Below are positions 11,284-22,087 of a stretch of DNA of 64,000 bases, in pieces. Origin of the DNA: Tragulus kanchil (lineage: Eukaryota > Chordata > Mammalia > Artiodactyla > Tragulidae); NCBI GenBank assembly GCA_022376925.1, contig JAIOJX010000005.1, positions 12,986,501 through 13,050,500 on the forward strand, given 5' to 3'. The translations under genes and the position numbers were made by a program. The notes below the pieces were generated by a model. The model saw only the letters and a program-made list of their open reading frames with translations, was not told where the DNA came from and made no database searches. The first letter of the stretch is position 1, and every line of letters begins with the position of its first letter.

Positions 11284-11557
11284 GGGCTTCTCTGGTGGCC
11301 CCATGTTAAGAATCTCCCTTGCAGCGTAGGGGACACGGGTTCAGTCCCGGGTCTGTGAACACTCCACCTCCTGCCAGGCACCGGAGCTCGTGTGCCACAG
11401 CCACGGTTGCCTGAGAGCCAGAGGGCCCGTGCTCCGCCACAAGAGAACCCACTGCAGTGCGAAGTCCATGCACTGCTGGAGAGCAGCCCCTGCTCACCAC
11501 AACTAGAGAGAGCCCTCGCCCAACCACCAAGACCCAGCACGGCCAGAAAGTACATAA
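11284..11557 (+). mobile_element. Bov-tA-type SINE (long body)
   Basis: The head GGGGCTTCTCTGGTGGCCCC is followed by TTGCAGCGTAGGGGACACGG and the long body with CCACAAGAGAACCCACTGCA and ACCAAGACCCAGCACGGCC at the 3' end. Relatively complete and moderately diverged. Its duplicate is at 12403-12676. Confidence 0.8.
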
Positions 11558-11613
11558 ATATTTTTTAGAAGTTGCTTATTCACTTACACATTAATTTTAA
11601 ATCCGGATCTGAG

Positions 11614-11925
11614 GGCTTCCCCTGGTGGTCCAGTGGGTAAGGACACCGCCTTGCAGGGCAAGGGGCGCCGGTTCGAGCCCTGGCCTGGGAAGATCCCACG
11701 TGCCGTGGAGTGGCTGGACCGATGTGTCCAATCAACGAGCCGGTTACGATGCTCTGCGACGACAGAGGCCACCGTGATGGGAGGCCCACAGGAGCCAAAG
11801 AACAAAGATGAATGAAAATAGAGAAATGAAAGACCAATAGAAGTGGCCCACCCGCTCCCCTCCCTCCCCAACCCAACCCCCGCCCAAAATAAAAATAAAT
11901 AAATAAATCTTTAAAAAAAAAAAAA
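11614..11925 (+). mobile_element. Young hairpin-type SINE, copy 2 (hairpin deleted)
   Basis: Flanked by AAATCCGGATCTGAG (11599-11613) and AAATCCGGGTCTGAG (11926-11940), a 15-bp target-site duplication with one mismatch. Ends in an AAATAAATAAATAAATC tail plus poly-A. The body goes from CGAGCCGG straight to TTACGATGCTCTGCG, so the palindrome between the CCGG boundaries is absent. Confidence 0.9.
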
Positions 11926-12402
11926 AAATCCGGGTCTGAGACTAGGGTGAAGTGGGTAAGGCTTTTACCTTAGGTGTAAAATGTAAGAGGGAGCCCAAAA
12001 CCTTAATAATCAATATAAATAGTATTTTAACATATTCAAAAATTTTAAATTAACAAAAATTGTGATGAACAAAATATCAACATTTTTAAGAAAGGACCGG
12101 CTAGGAGCTGGGATTGGACGGAATTGAGGCAGATGACAGGGGCTGGGTGAGGCCAGGCCTTTCCTGGGGGAGTCAGGTGACCATTCTGATTAGTGACCTA
12201 GGGAACAGGGACCTGGCCCCTCCTCTCTTCTTTCTCTTGGCTGCAAACATCCAGTCATGGACAGCCATTCATTCTACCCCATAAGGAGGGTGGCCAGGAG
12301 AGGAGGCTGCAGGGTCCTACTTCATATTCTGTTTCTCAACTTAATACGTTACACTATCTGATAGTTTATTTAATAATTACTTAATTAAGGAAAAGTTACT
12401 TG

Positions 12403-12676
12403 GGGCTTCTCTGGTGGCCCCATGTTAAGAATCTCCCTTGCAGCGTAGGGGACACGGGTTCAGTCCCGGGTCTGTGAACACTCCACCTCCTGCCAGGCAC
12501 CGGAGCTCGTGTGCCACAGCCACGGTTGCCTGAGAGCCAGAGGGCCCGTGCTCCGCCACAAGAGAACCCACTGCAGTGCGAAGTCCATGCACTGCTGGAG
12601 AGCAGCCCCTGCTCACCACAACTAGAGAGAGCCCTCGCCCAACCACCAAGACCCAGCACGGCCAGAAAGTACATAA
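12403..12676 (+). mobile_element. Bov-tA-type SINE, duplicate of 11284-11557
   Basis: Identical to the SINE 1119 bases upstream. It exists only because it lies in the second copy of tandem duplication 3. Confidence 0.8.
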
Positions 12677-12732
12677 ATATTTTTTAGAAGTTGCTTATTC
12701 ACTTACACATTAATTTTAAATCCGGATCTGAG

Positions 12733-13045
12733 GGCTTCCCCTGGTGGTCCAGTGGGTAAGGACACCGCCTTGCAGGGCAAGGGGCGCCGGTTCGAGCCCT
12801 GGCCTGGGAAGATCCCACGTGCCGTGGAGTGGCTGGACCGATGTGTCCAATCAACGAGCCGGTTACGATGCTCTGCGACGACAGAGGCCACCGTGATGGG
12901 AGGCCCACAGGAGCCAAAGAACAAAGATGAATGAAAATAGAGAAATGAAAGACCAATAGAAGTGGCCCACCCGCTCCCCTCCCTCCCCAACCCAACCCCC
13001 GCCCAAAAATAAAAATAAATAAATAAATCTTTAAAAAAAAAAAAA
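12733..13045 (+). mobile_element. Hairpin-type SINE, duplicate of 11614-11925
   Basis: Same element, same flanking target-site duplication and same hairpin deletion as at 11614-11925, with one extra A in the tail region. Should not be counted as an independent insertion. Confidence 0.88.
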
Positions 13046-13437
13046 AAATCCGGGTCTGAGACTAGGGTGAAGTGGGTAAGGCTTTTACCTTAGGTGTAAA
13101 ATGTAAGAGGGAGCCCAAAACCTTAATAATCAATATAAATAGTATTTTAACATATTCAAAAATTTTAAATTAACAAAAATTGTGATGAACAAAATATCAA
13201 CATTTTTAAGAAAGGACCGGCTAGGAGCTGGGATTGGACGGAATTGAGGCAGATGACAGGGGCTGGGTGAGGCCAGGCCTTTCCTGGGGGAGTCAGGTGA
13301 CCATTCTGATTAGTGACCTAGGGAACAGGGACCTGGCCCCTCCTCTCTTCTTTCTCTTGGCTGCAAACATCCAGTCATGGACAGCCATTCATTCTACCCC
13401 ATAAGGAGGGTGGCCAGGAGAGGAGGCTGCAGGGTCC

Positions 13438-14512
13438 AGTGCTCTCTGTGACTGGGTGGACCCGCCTTGTCCTGAGGCTCAGTAATAGGAGGTCTGCTTG
13501 CCCATGAACGAAGCCATGTGTTTCATCAACCTTCCCAGAAACGAACCTGAGGTTTTGGATGCTTTGTGCTGACTTCCTTAGTTGATTGAGACAAGTAAGA
13601 GAGAGAGGTGCTGATTACTGAGTCTTTCTCCACTACCCGGAAATAGTACCCAGTACAGAGTAAGTGATTGAATGTTTGGGCCGGTAGAGACAGACCCTCG
13701 GTATCTAGTAGGTGTTGAAACCACAGGTGCTGAGAAACAGTACATGTTTTTCATTTTATTCTATTTAAACAAACTCCTCTGCTTATAGCTTCCCATTGAC
13801 TAAGGTTTACAGATTTCAGTAAGGCACCAAATCGAATCTGAAAGACTCACTGGGAAATAACAGGGGAGCACGTAGCCAACACAGAATCACAGGCCCCCAC
13901 CCAGACCCACCGAATCAAAGCCTGAGGTTTGACAAGGTCCCCACGTGACCCATATTCATTTCAATATGAGAAGCTCGGTTCTAGGACCCTTGTTGGAGCA
14001 GTCCAGCTGAGCTCTGAGACCTGAGCGCCCTCGGGGAAGAGTGGCAGAAGCTCTGACCAGAACAGCAGCTGTGGCCTTGGACTCCCCGAGCTCTCCCTGA
14101 CTCCAGGATTCCTGGCTAAATTCTGCCCCCGCGCTCCTGGTTCCTTTAAAGAGGCGCCCGCCCCATCGCTTCAGCTGCACCATTCGGGGTGCGGGCCGGA
14201 GCCCCTGCGGCGGGGGTCCACAGGGCACTAGCAGACCCCAGGGGCTGCCACGTGGAGGAGAGGAGCGAGCGAATCCAGGCGCTGCCTGCGGGAGGCAGAG
14301 GCCTCTTTTTTTTTTTTTTTGAGGGGTGTAACAGGTGTTCTCAGGCCACCCTGGGGCGCGCTGTCCTACAGCAAGGATGCTGCAGAGCAAAGGGAGGAAA
14401 CCCCGGAGCCGGCCGTATTCTGAGACTTGGCTGGGCCTCCTGGAACTGGAAGACTCTTGTTGTCGTCCAGGAAACAACAAATGTTCCAGTGTCCTGAGCA
14501 GCTCTCAGTAGC
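13438..14512. other. Non-coding stretch with a MER5-like fossil
   Basis: No gene seen. At 13830-13985 there is a MER5-like block (CACAGGCCCCCACCCAGACC, ACCGAATCAAAGCCTGAGG, GGTCCCCACGTGACCC). A minus-strand frame of 174 residues (13956-14480) runs through GC-rich sequence and a poly-A/T tract at about 14307-14321. It has no recognisable domain and I treat it as chance. Confidence 0.55.
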
Positions 14513-14814
14513 TGTCATTTCAGGAAAAGGAAAGAAAGGCCACTGACTGTCCCCTCTCCTGGCGATGCTTCCAGCCCCACGTATCTCTGTCTGACCCTGC
14601 AGCTTTCGTTTGTCGCTCTTCCTCAGCCCGGCTCTACCACAGGCTGCCGCACCTGGTGCCTTCAGCTTAGTGCCCTCTCCCCACGCCTCTCAGTTTGGGG
14701 CATTGCTGCCAACGCTGCCCCATCCTGGGGGACCAGAGCAAGCTTCAAGATGATCCCTCCCGTTCTTCTTTTAGCAGAAAATGCCTCAGATATGCAAAAC
14801 TCTTACACCAGACC

Positions 14815-15012
14815 ACCTCATGCTACTCTCTGACTCTCTGCAACCCCATGGATTGCAGCCCGCCAGGCTCCTGTCCATGGGATTCTCCAGGCAAGAACAC
14901 TGGAGTGGGATGTCCTGCTGTCCTCCAGAAAATCTTTCCAAACAAGGGATCAAACCCGCGTTTCTTACGTTTTCCCGCACTGGAAGGCGAGTTCTTTACC
15001 ACCAGTGCTGCC
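14815..15012 (-). mobile_element. Bov-A2-like SINE
   Basis: Reverse-oriented Bov-A signature: CAACCCCATGGATTGCAGCC, CTCCTGTCCATGGGATTCTC, ACACTGGAGTGGGATGTCC, ending TTCTTTACCACCAGTGCTGC. The duplicate lies at 15919-16115. Confidence 0.85.
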
Positions 15013-15918
15013 TGAGACGCCCCCGTGAAGGTTGTGGAGGCACGATCGGAAGCAGTGAGGAGCCGGGAGAAGGAACCCCCAGACCCATCTGACTCTCAGC
15101 CTAAGACCCCAGCGTTTTCCTCTTCGCTGTTGGCCAAGGACCAGTCAGAGCCCAGTCTGAACTGTAGCTACTCCTGCCTCGTTACCAGGTGCTCTGGGCA
15201 CTTTGTCTGTAATGTAGCTATCACAGACTCATTTCCCTCTTCCAGGAAACAGCCCCTCAGAGCCTCCTTCTAAGGAGAGCAATTCTTGCCCATGTGTTGT
15301 GCGGGCTGACCCTGCAACCTGGGTCGCAATCGACGGGCCTGCGCCTCCTCAGTCCTGCAAGGCCAAGTCCTCGGGGTTTGCTGCCATACCGTCCACTGGG
15401 CCGGCGAGCGCGGAGGCCCTGCCCGCGCCCGGCGTGCTACGAGATGCCAGGCACACCTGGTGGTAACGACAAGGATGGCTGTTGTCTTCTGAGACCTCAC
15501 TGAGGCAGGATTCTAAGCGCCTTACACATGGTATTTTGCTCATCTTGCAGATGAGGAAATGAAGGAGGATACGGCACCTACCAACCCGTGAAGAGTCTCT
15601 AGTTTAGAGGACTGGGTGTCATTTCAGGAAAAGGAAAGAAAGGCCACTGACTGTCCCCGCTCCGGGCGATGCTTCCAGCCCCACGTATCTCTGTCTGACC
15701 CTGCAGCTTTCGTTTGTCGCTCTTCCTCAGCCCGGCTCTACCACAGGCTGCCGCACCTGGTGCCTTCAGCTTAGTGCCCTCTCCCCACGCCTCTCAGTTT
15801 GGGGCATTGCTGCCAACGCTGCCCCATCCTGGGGGACCAGAGCAAGCTTCAAGATGATCCCTCCCGTTCTTCTTTTAGCAGAAAATGCCTCAGATATGCA
15901 AAACTCTTACACCAGACC

Positions 15919-16115
15919 ACCTCATGCTACTCTCTGACTCTCTGCAACCCCATGGATTGCAGCCCGCCAGGCTCCTGTCCATGGGATTCTCCAGGCAAGA
16001 ACACTGGAGTGGGATGTCCTGCTGTCCTCCAGAAAATCTTTCCAAACAAGGGATCAAACCCGCGTTTCTTACGTTTCCTGCACTGGAAGGCGAGTTCTTT
16101 ACCACCAGTGCTGCC
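15919..16115 (-). mobile_element. Bov-A2-like SINE, duplicate of 14815-15012
   Basis: Second copy carried by tandem duplication 4. It has one base fewer than copy A in the region near 16073. Confidence 0.83.
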
Positions 16116-16713
16116 TGAGACGCCCCCGTGAAGGTTGTGGAGGCACGATCGGAAGCAGTGAGGAGCCGGGAGAAGGAACCCCCAGACCCATCTGACTCTC
16201 AGCCTAAGACCCCAGCGTTTTCCTCTTCGCTGTTGGCCAAGGACCAGTCAGAGCCCAGTCTGAACTGTAGCTACTCCTGCCTCGTTACCAGGTGCTCTGG
16301 GCACTTTGTCTGTAATGTAGCTATCACAGACTCATTTCCCTCTTCCAGGAAACAGCCCCTCAGAGCCTCCTTCTAAGGAGAGCAATTCTTGCCCATGTGT
16401 TGTGCGGGCTGACCCTGCAACCTGGGTCGCAATCGACGGGCCTGCGCCTCCTCAGTCCTGCAAGGCCAAGTCCTCGGGGTTTGCTGCCATACCGTCCACT
16501 GGGCCGGCGAGCGCGGAGGCCCTGCCCGCGCCCGGCGTGCTACGAGATGCCAGGCACACCTGGTGGTAACGACAAGGATGGCTGTTGTCTTCTGAGACCT
16601 CACTGAGGCAGGATTCTAAGCGCCTTACACATGGTATTTTGCTCATCTTGCAGATGAGGAAATGAAGGAGGATACGGCACCTACCAACCCGTGAAGAGTC
16701 TCTAGTTTAGAGG

Positions 16714-17404
16714 GGAGCTGGTCAGTGTTTACGTGGGGTAATGGCAGCCCAGGGGAAGGGTCACTCATATGGACTTTGCTCTGGAATAAGGGGGCCGGCT
16801 GAGAAATTTAAATCTGGACACGTCCGCACAGACTCCTGGAAGGCGCACATGACCGGCTGGTGAAGTTTGGCATCTGGTCCAGCCGGCCCGGGCAGCTCCT
16901 GGCCATGGCGCCTGGTTCCATCATGTCCACAGTTCCCCTGACAGGGGTCGAGCCTGGCTGGTCCAGCTGCACAGACTGGCAAGGCCGAGAGGGAGGGAAC
17001 AGAGAAGACAGAGGGCCCACCCGTGTCGGAGCAGAGCAGGGGGAGGAGAGGGTTGCACAGCCCCTGCCTGGGGTCCGCAGCAGAGACTCCCCTTCACGGG
17101 AACAAGAGGCTCCCCAGGGTAAGTGTGACTAGGACACTGGCGAGGACCCCAGGCACGGAGGAGGAGAGGAGGAAGGCTCGGGCTGGGGGACCCACTCACC
17201 CCACTGGCCCAGCCCACACGCTCACCTTCTGCCTTTAGTCACAGACAGTGAGTCACCCCAGGTCACTGCCGGCATCCCTTCCTCCAACACAGAGGTCTAA
17301 GGCACTGCCTGTCTGAAGGAAGGAGGGCAGGCAGCATTCCGAGTCTGCCCCACGGCGTGAAGACTGAGCAGGGCGCCTAGAGCCCACCAGTGTTCACCGG
17401 TAAA
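16714..17404. other. GC-rich non-coding stretch, no gene seen
   Basis: Several overlapping frames of 70-98 residues occur on both strands, but none has a recognisable domain or convincing splice sites. CpG density is lower than in the DTNBP1 island. Confidence 0.5.
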
Positions 17405-17575
17405 AACAGTCTTTCACGGGGTCCTAGTTGTGGCTCATGGGATCTTTCGTGTGACACGTGGGATCTTTCACTGTGGGGCGAGAGCTGAGCAGTGGCAGGT
17501 GGGCAGGCTTGGCTGCCCTGCAGCATGTGGATCGTAAGATTCTTAACCGCTGGACCACCAGAAAAATCCCCAGAA
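17405..17575 (-). mobile_element. Old tRNA-type SINE fragment
   Basis: Reverse orientation: GGATCTTTCACTGTGGGGCG in the body and GATTCTTAACCGCTGGACCA then CCAGAAAAATCCCC at the head end, the complement of a degraded GGGCTTCCCTGGTGGTCCAG. Confidence 0.6.
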
Positions 17576-17608
17576 GTAGCCTTTCCAACACCCACTTTTA
17601 CCTGCTTC

Positions 17609-19725
17609 ACGCTCTCTGAGAAAGGATTTTCAGGAGGAGCAAGTCACGCTTCCCAAGGGTGTGTATCCTTTTCCTGGAGGAGCACATGGCAGGGCCCACA
17701 TGGTGGAGACAGCAACTCAGCTTGGAGCAGGTCTTCTGGGAGAATCATTTGCATGGCCACCTATTTTCTGTGGATCAATGAAAACAGGCATTGCTTGTTT
17801 ATAGAGGAAGGATGTGATGCCTTTGGTAGGTGGATCTTAAATCTTGTGGTGAAGAGGTTCACAAATTTGCATAAAATCTCTGCAGCCTCTTGAAAGGGCA
17901 GACGAAGCAGAGCCTCTAATCCTTTTCCTCTTCGAAGTCACCCAACATTATCAAGCATCTCAGGGGGGGCGAGCCGGCTCACTGAGGTCCGGCAACAGGA
18001 AGACCTCAGACCAGAGGGACCTCAGGGAGATCACTTTGGGGGAAAGGGAGTCGGGAGGCTAGGGCAGAGAGCTTGGGGCTGGTCCCCTGGGCCCAGAGTG
18101 CAGCCTGAATTTTTTCAAAAAAAAAAGCGGGGACTTTGGGCTAAGTGGAAGTTGTATGCATGTGTGTGTGCATGTGTGTGTGAAATGTGTGTGCGCATCT
18201 GTGCATAAACAGAGCTCTGAGTCACAGAGATGATCTCATTGGGAGCCCAGCTGCCTTTAGCAGGGAGTAACCAGTACCTAGTAAGTAGGAGTTATCGTCT
18301 GACCTCATGGAGATGAAGCTGAATTTTGACTCCAGCCAAGATAAAGCAAATCTAGCTCTTTGAATTAAGACAATCTGTGAGGTTTGAGATTTTTTATGTG
18401 GGAGAGGTCCCATGGAGAGAAGAAAAAGCATTTAAGTGATAGGTGAGTTGGAGGCTACTTTGAACAATAATTTCATCCCAAACTGGTGAAGCAGAATATT
18501 CTGGCATCTTGGAGGGAGTGGTAAGTCAGAAAGAGGTTGCCGTCCCCACCCCCTGTTTGTGCTCCTGCTACCGTACGGTCTGGAAGACGTGAGTCACACG
18601 GGCGAGTCTCTCTTTCTGAAGTGCCTTGTCTACTTGTCGGAACCATAAACCATTTTCCTGTTTTCCCCCCTTTATGTTTTACGCTCTCTGAGAAAGGATT
18701 TTCAGGAGGAGCAAGTCACGCTTCCCAAGGGTGTGTATCCTTTTCCTGGAGGAGCACATGGCAGGGCCCACATGGTGGAGACAGCAACTCAGCTTGGAGC
18801 AGGTCTTCTGGGAGAATCATTTGCATGGCCACCTATTTTCTGTGGATCAATGAAAACAGGCATTGCTTGTTTATAGAGGAAGGATGTGATGCCTTTGGTA
18901 GGTGGATCTTAAATCTTGTGGTGAAGAGGTTCACAAATTTGCATAAAATCTCTGCAGCCTCTTGAAAGGGCAGACGAAGCAGAGCCTCTAATCCTTTTCC
19001 TCTTCGAAGTCACCCAACATTATCAAGCATCTCAGGGGGGGCGAGCCGGCTCACTGAGGTCCGGCAACAGGAAGACCTCAGACCAGAGGGACCTCAGGGA
19101 GATCACTTTGGGGGAAAGGGAGTCGGGAGGCTAGGGCAGAGAGCTTGGGGCTGGTCCCCTGGGCCCAGAGTGCAGCCTGAATTTTTTCAAAAAAAAAAGC
19201 GGGGACTTTGGGCTAAGTGGAAGTTGTATGCATGTGTGTGTGCATGTGTGTGTGAAATGTGTGTGCGCATCTGTGCATAAACAGAGCTCTGAGTCACAGA
19301 GATGATCTCATTGGGAGCCCAGCTGCCTTTAGCAGGGAGTAACCAGTACCTAGTAAGTAGGAGTTATCGTCTGACCTCATGGAGATGAAGCTGAATTTTG
19401 ACTCCAGCCAAGATAAAGCAAATCTAGCTCTTTGAATTAAGACAATCTGTGAGGTTTGAGATTTTTTATGTGGGAGAGGTCCCATGGAGAGAAGAAAAAG
19501 CATTTAAGTGATAGGTGAGTTGGAGGCTACTTTGAACAATAATTTCATCCCAAACTGGTGAAGCAGAATATTCTGGCATCTTGGAGGGAGTGGTAAGTCA
19601 GAAAGAGGTTGCCGTCCCCACCCCCTGTTTGTGCTCCTGCTACCGTACGGTCTGGAAGACGTGAGTCACACGGGCGAGTCTCTCTTTCTGAAGTGCCTTG
19701 TCTACTTGTCGGAACCATAAACCAT
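17609..19725. repeat. Tandem duplication 5 (about 1.05 kb unit)
   Basis: Copy A is 17609-18653 and copy B is 18681-19725. The bridge 18654-18680 reads as a degraded version of what truly follows copy B (CCTGTCTTCATGTTTT), as expected for a poor-quality contig end running into the next contig. Includes a TG-rich tract (about 18157-18195) in both copies. No coding feature seen. Confidence 0.95.
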
Positions 19726-20152
19726 CCTGTCTTCATGTTTTATTCCACAGCATCGCCACTCAATGTTTGTAATGCCTTCCTGCCTCTTCACTCTTGAAGC
19801 CCTAAATCAAATCAGATCTGGGAGCCTCTCCTCCACGCCAGATGGAAATCAGCCCAGGATCAGATCCAGCCTTCAACAGGTCCTCTTTTTTCCTCTTCAC
19901 TGTCACTTATTTATGTTCTGTTAGCATCTTACCCAAAGCTGAGGATGTGTTTTGAGTGGGGAGAGAGTTTCCATGAACTTCCTATTTCACCATCACTAAA
20001 TTTAACCCCCGATGTAACCTCTCAAGTTCTTTGCCCTAAAATGGCTTGGCGCAGAAGCTAGTGGGAGCAGAAGTGAGGCTCAGTGTCAGCGGTGCTGCCA
20101 TCAGAGACCCACAGAGCTAAAGGCCAACAAACTCCCCTGTCCTGTTTTTTCT

Positions 20153-20284
20153 GAGCAGAAAAACTAGGTATTTAATTCCTAGGTGGTACATTAGTAGCAC
20201 AGTTCTTGATCGCGACTTTAGCCTACATGTTCGTCTTGATACACCGACGACTCTGGAGAACTCTCCTATCAGCAGTCGATCTGT
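20153..20284 (+). repeat. Local repeat segment, copy A (133-bp family)
   Basis: From TGAGCAGAAAAACTAGG to AGCAGTCGATCTGT. The same segment lies at 21287-21419 through tandem duplication 6, and a diverged copy lies at 22723-22855. Copy A has an in-frame TAA in the frame that is open in the diverged copy. Confidence 0.85.
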
Positions 20285-20455
20285 CCTTCACGTCCACCCT
20301 GCGGGGGGTGGGCTCCAGACCCATCGCTGCTCTTCCCCATGAGAATTAACTCACATCAGTGAACACCAGAGAGCTCGGTCTCAGAAAAGGGCACTACTCG
20401 CTCTCAAATGCTTTGGAAAACTGGCCAATTTTCCTTTGCAATTTTGACCTCACAC

Positions 20456-20458
<3 letters not shown>

Positions 20459-20501
<43 letters not shown>
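20459..20501 (+). repeat. (GT)n microsatellite
   Basis: An uninterrupted GT dinucleotide run of roughly 20 units. The duplicate at about 21594-21632 is shorter by a few units, a difference that sequencing or assembly error would produce. Confidence 0.95.
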
Positions 20502-20502
<1 letters not shown>

Positions 20503-20620
20503 AAAAGAAAACAACTATTAATGATAGGCTTCCTGTCAATAAACTCTATACCAAGTGCTTTATCAACTACTTTTAGTAAAAAGGCTGAACTTCAATGATC
20601 AATCTTAAATATATCCTTTT

Positions 20621-20788
20621 TTTTTTTAATTCTTTGTTTTGGTGGGGGGTGGGCATGGGGGGGTGGGGAGTGGGGAGGCGGCCAGCTTCTGTTGGTCTTT
20701 CATTTATCTATTTTCATCCATCTTTGTTCTTTGGCCGTGGGCCTCCCATGTGTGGCCTCTGCTGTCGCAGAGCACCCCCCGGCTCCGG
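20621..20788 (-). mobile_element. Hairpin-type SINE, truncated by a junction
   Basis: The tail side and body of the same SINE seen complete at 21752-22073, ending abruptly at a garbled CACCCCCCGGCTCCGG. The left target-site duplication AAATATATCCTTTT is at 20607-20620, but the right copy is missing here. It is the broken end of duplication 6 copy A, not a separate insertion. Confidence 0.85.
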
Positions 20789-21590
20789 CAAGACGTGAGT
20801 CACACGGGCGAGTCTCTCTTTCTGAAGTGCCTTGTCTACTTGTCGGAACCATAAACCATCCTGTCTTCATGTTTTATTCCACAGCATCGCCACTCAATGT
20901 TTGTAATGCCTTCCTGCCTCTTCACTCTTGAAGCCCTAAATCAAATCAGATCTGGGAGCCTCTCCTCCACGCCAGATGGAAATCAGCCCAGGATCAGATC
21001 CAGCCTTCAACAGGTCCTCTTTTTTCCTCTTCACTGTCACTTATTTATGTTCTGTTAGCATCTTACCCAAAGCTGAGGATGTGTTTTGAGTGGGGAGAGA
21101 GTTTCCATGAACTTCCTATTTCACCATCACTAAATTTAACCCCCGATGTAACCTCTCAAGTTCTTTGCCCTAAAAATAGCTTGGCGCAGAAGCTAGTGGG
21201 AGCAGAAGTGAGGCTCAGTGTCAGCGGTGCTGCCATCAGAGACCCACAGAGCTAAAGGCCAACAAACTCCCCTGTCCTGTTTTTTCTGAGCAGAAAAACT
21301 AGGTATTTAATTCCTAGGTGGTACATTAGTAGCACAGTTCTTGATCGCGACTTTAGCCTACATGTTCGTCTTGATACACCGACGACTCTGGAGAACTCTC
21401 CTATCAGCAGTCGATCTGTCCTTCACGTCCACCCTGCGGGGGGTGGGCTCCAGACCCATCGCTGCTCTTCCCCATGAGAATTAACTCACATCAGTGAACA
21501 CCAGAGAGCTCGGTCTCAGAAAAGGGCACTACTCGCTCTCAAATGCTTTGGAAAACTGGCCAATTTTCCTTTGCAATTTTGACCTCACAC

Positions 21591-21633
<43 letters not shown>

Positions 21634-21751
21634 AAAAGAAAACAACTATTAATGATAGGCTTCCTGTCAATAAACTCTATACCAAGTGCTTTATCAACTA
21701 CTTTTAGTAAAAAGGCTGAACTTCAATGATCAATCTTAAATATATCCTTTT

Positions 21752-22073
21752 TTTTTTTAATTCTTTGTTTTGGTGGGGGGTGGGCATGGGGGGGTGGGGA
21801 GTGGGGGGAGGGCGGCCAGCTTCTGTTGGTCTTTCATTTATCTATTTTCATCCATCTTTGTTCTTTGGCCCGTGTGGGGCCTCCCATCGCGGTGGCCTCT
21901 GCTGTCGCAGAGCACCGGCTCTGGGCGCATGCGCTCCAGAGCTCCGGCTCGGTAATTGGACACCTCAGTCCAGCTGCTCCGCGGCATGTGGGATCTTCCC
22001 AGGCCAGGGATCGAACCGGTGCCCCTTGCACTGCAAGGCGGTGTCCTTACCCACTGGACCACCAGGGAAGCCC
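21752..22073 (-). mobile_element. Young hairpin-type SINE, copy 3 (hairpin intact)
   Basis: Complete, reverse-oriented element with perfect 14-bp target-site duplication AAATATATCCTTTT (21738-21751 and 22074-22087). The head complement is GGACCACCAGGGAAGCCC. The 25-nt palindrome is intact at 21918-21942 with core GCGCATGCGC. Confidence 0.93.
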
Positions 22074-22087
22074 AAATATATCCTTTT

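Larger units (their letters stand above)
11207..13437. repeat. Tandem duplication 3 (about 1.11 kb unit)
   Basis: Copy A is 11207-12317 and copy B is 12326-13437, with an 8-base bridge at 12318-12325. The copies differ by essentially one A in a homopolymer (near 11886 versus 13005). Each contains the same two SINEs with the same target-site duplication, so the duplication postdates both insertions. This fits a copy made during assembly. Confidence 0.96.
14513..16713. repeat. Tandem duplication 4 (about 1.10 kb unit)
   Basis: Copy A is 14513-15610 and copy B is 15617-16713, with bridge ACTGGG. Differences are few: CCTCTCCTGGCG versus CCGCTCCGGGCG near the 5' end, and TTTTCCCGCAC versus TTTCCTGCAC within the SINE. 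The sets of short frames on both strands are repeated with the duplication and are not genes. Confidence 0.95.
19657..21920. repeat. Tandem duplication 6 (about 1.13 kb unit), interlocked with 5
   Basis: Copy A is 19657 to about 20785; copy B is 20791 to about 21920. The first 69 bases of the unit also occur at 18585-18653, giving three copies. The copies differ in (GT)n length, AAATGGCTTG versus AAATAGCTTG, and a messy end of A inside a SINE. Confidence 0.95.

Noticed and set aside
14305..14330. Poly-T run as a processed-pseudogene tail for the minus-strand frame at 13956-14480
   Set aside because: The run lies inside the frame rather than at its 3' end, no parent gene is recognisable, and there are no target-site repeats.
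20459..20598. Frame with a (VC)n run as a secreted cysteine-rich peptide
   Set aside because: The run is simply the translated (GT)n microsatellite.
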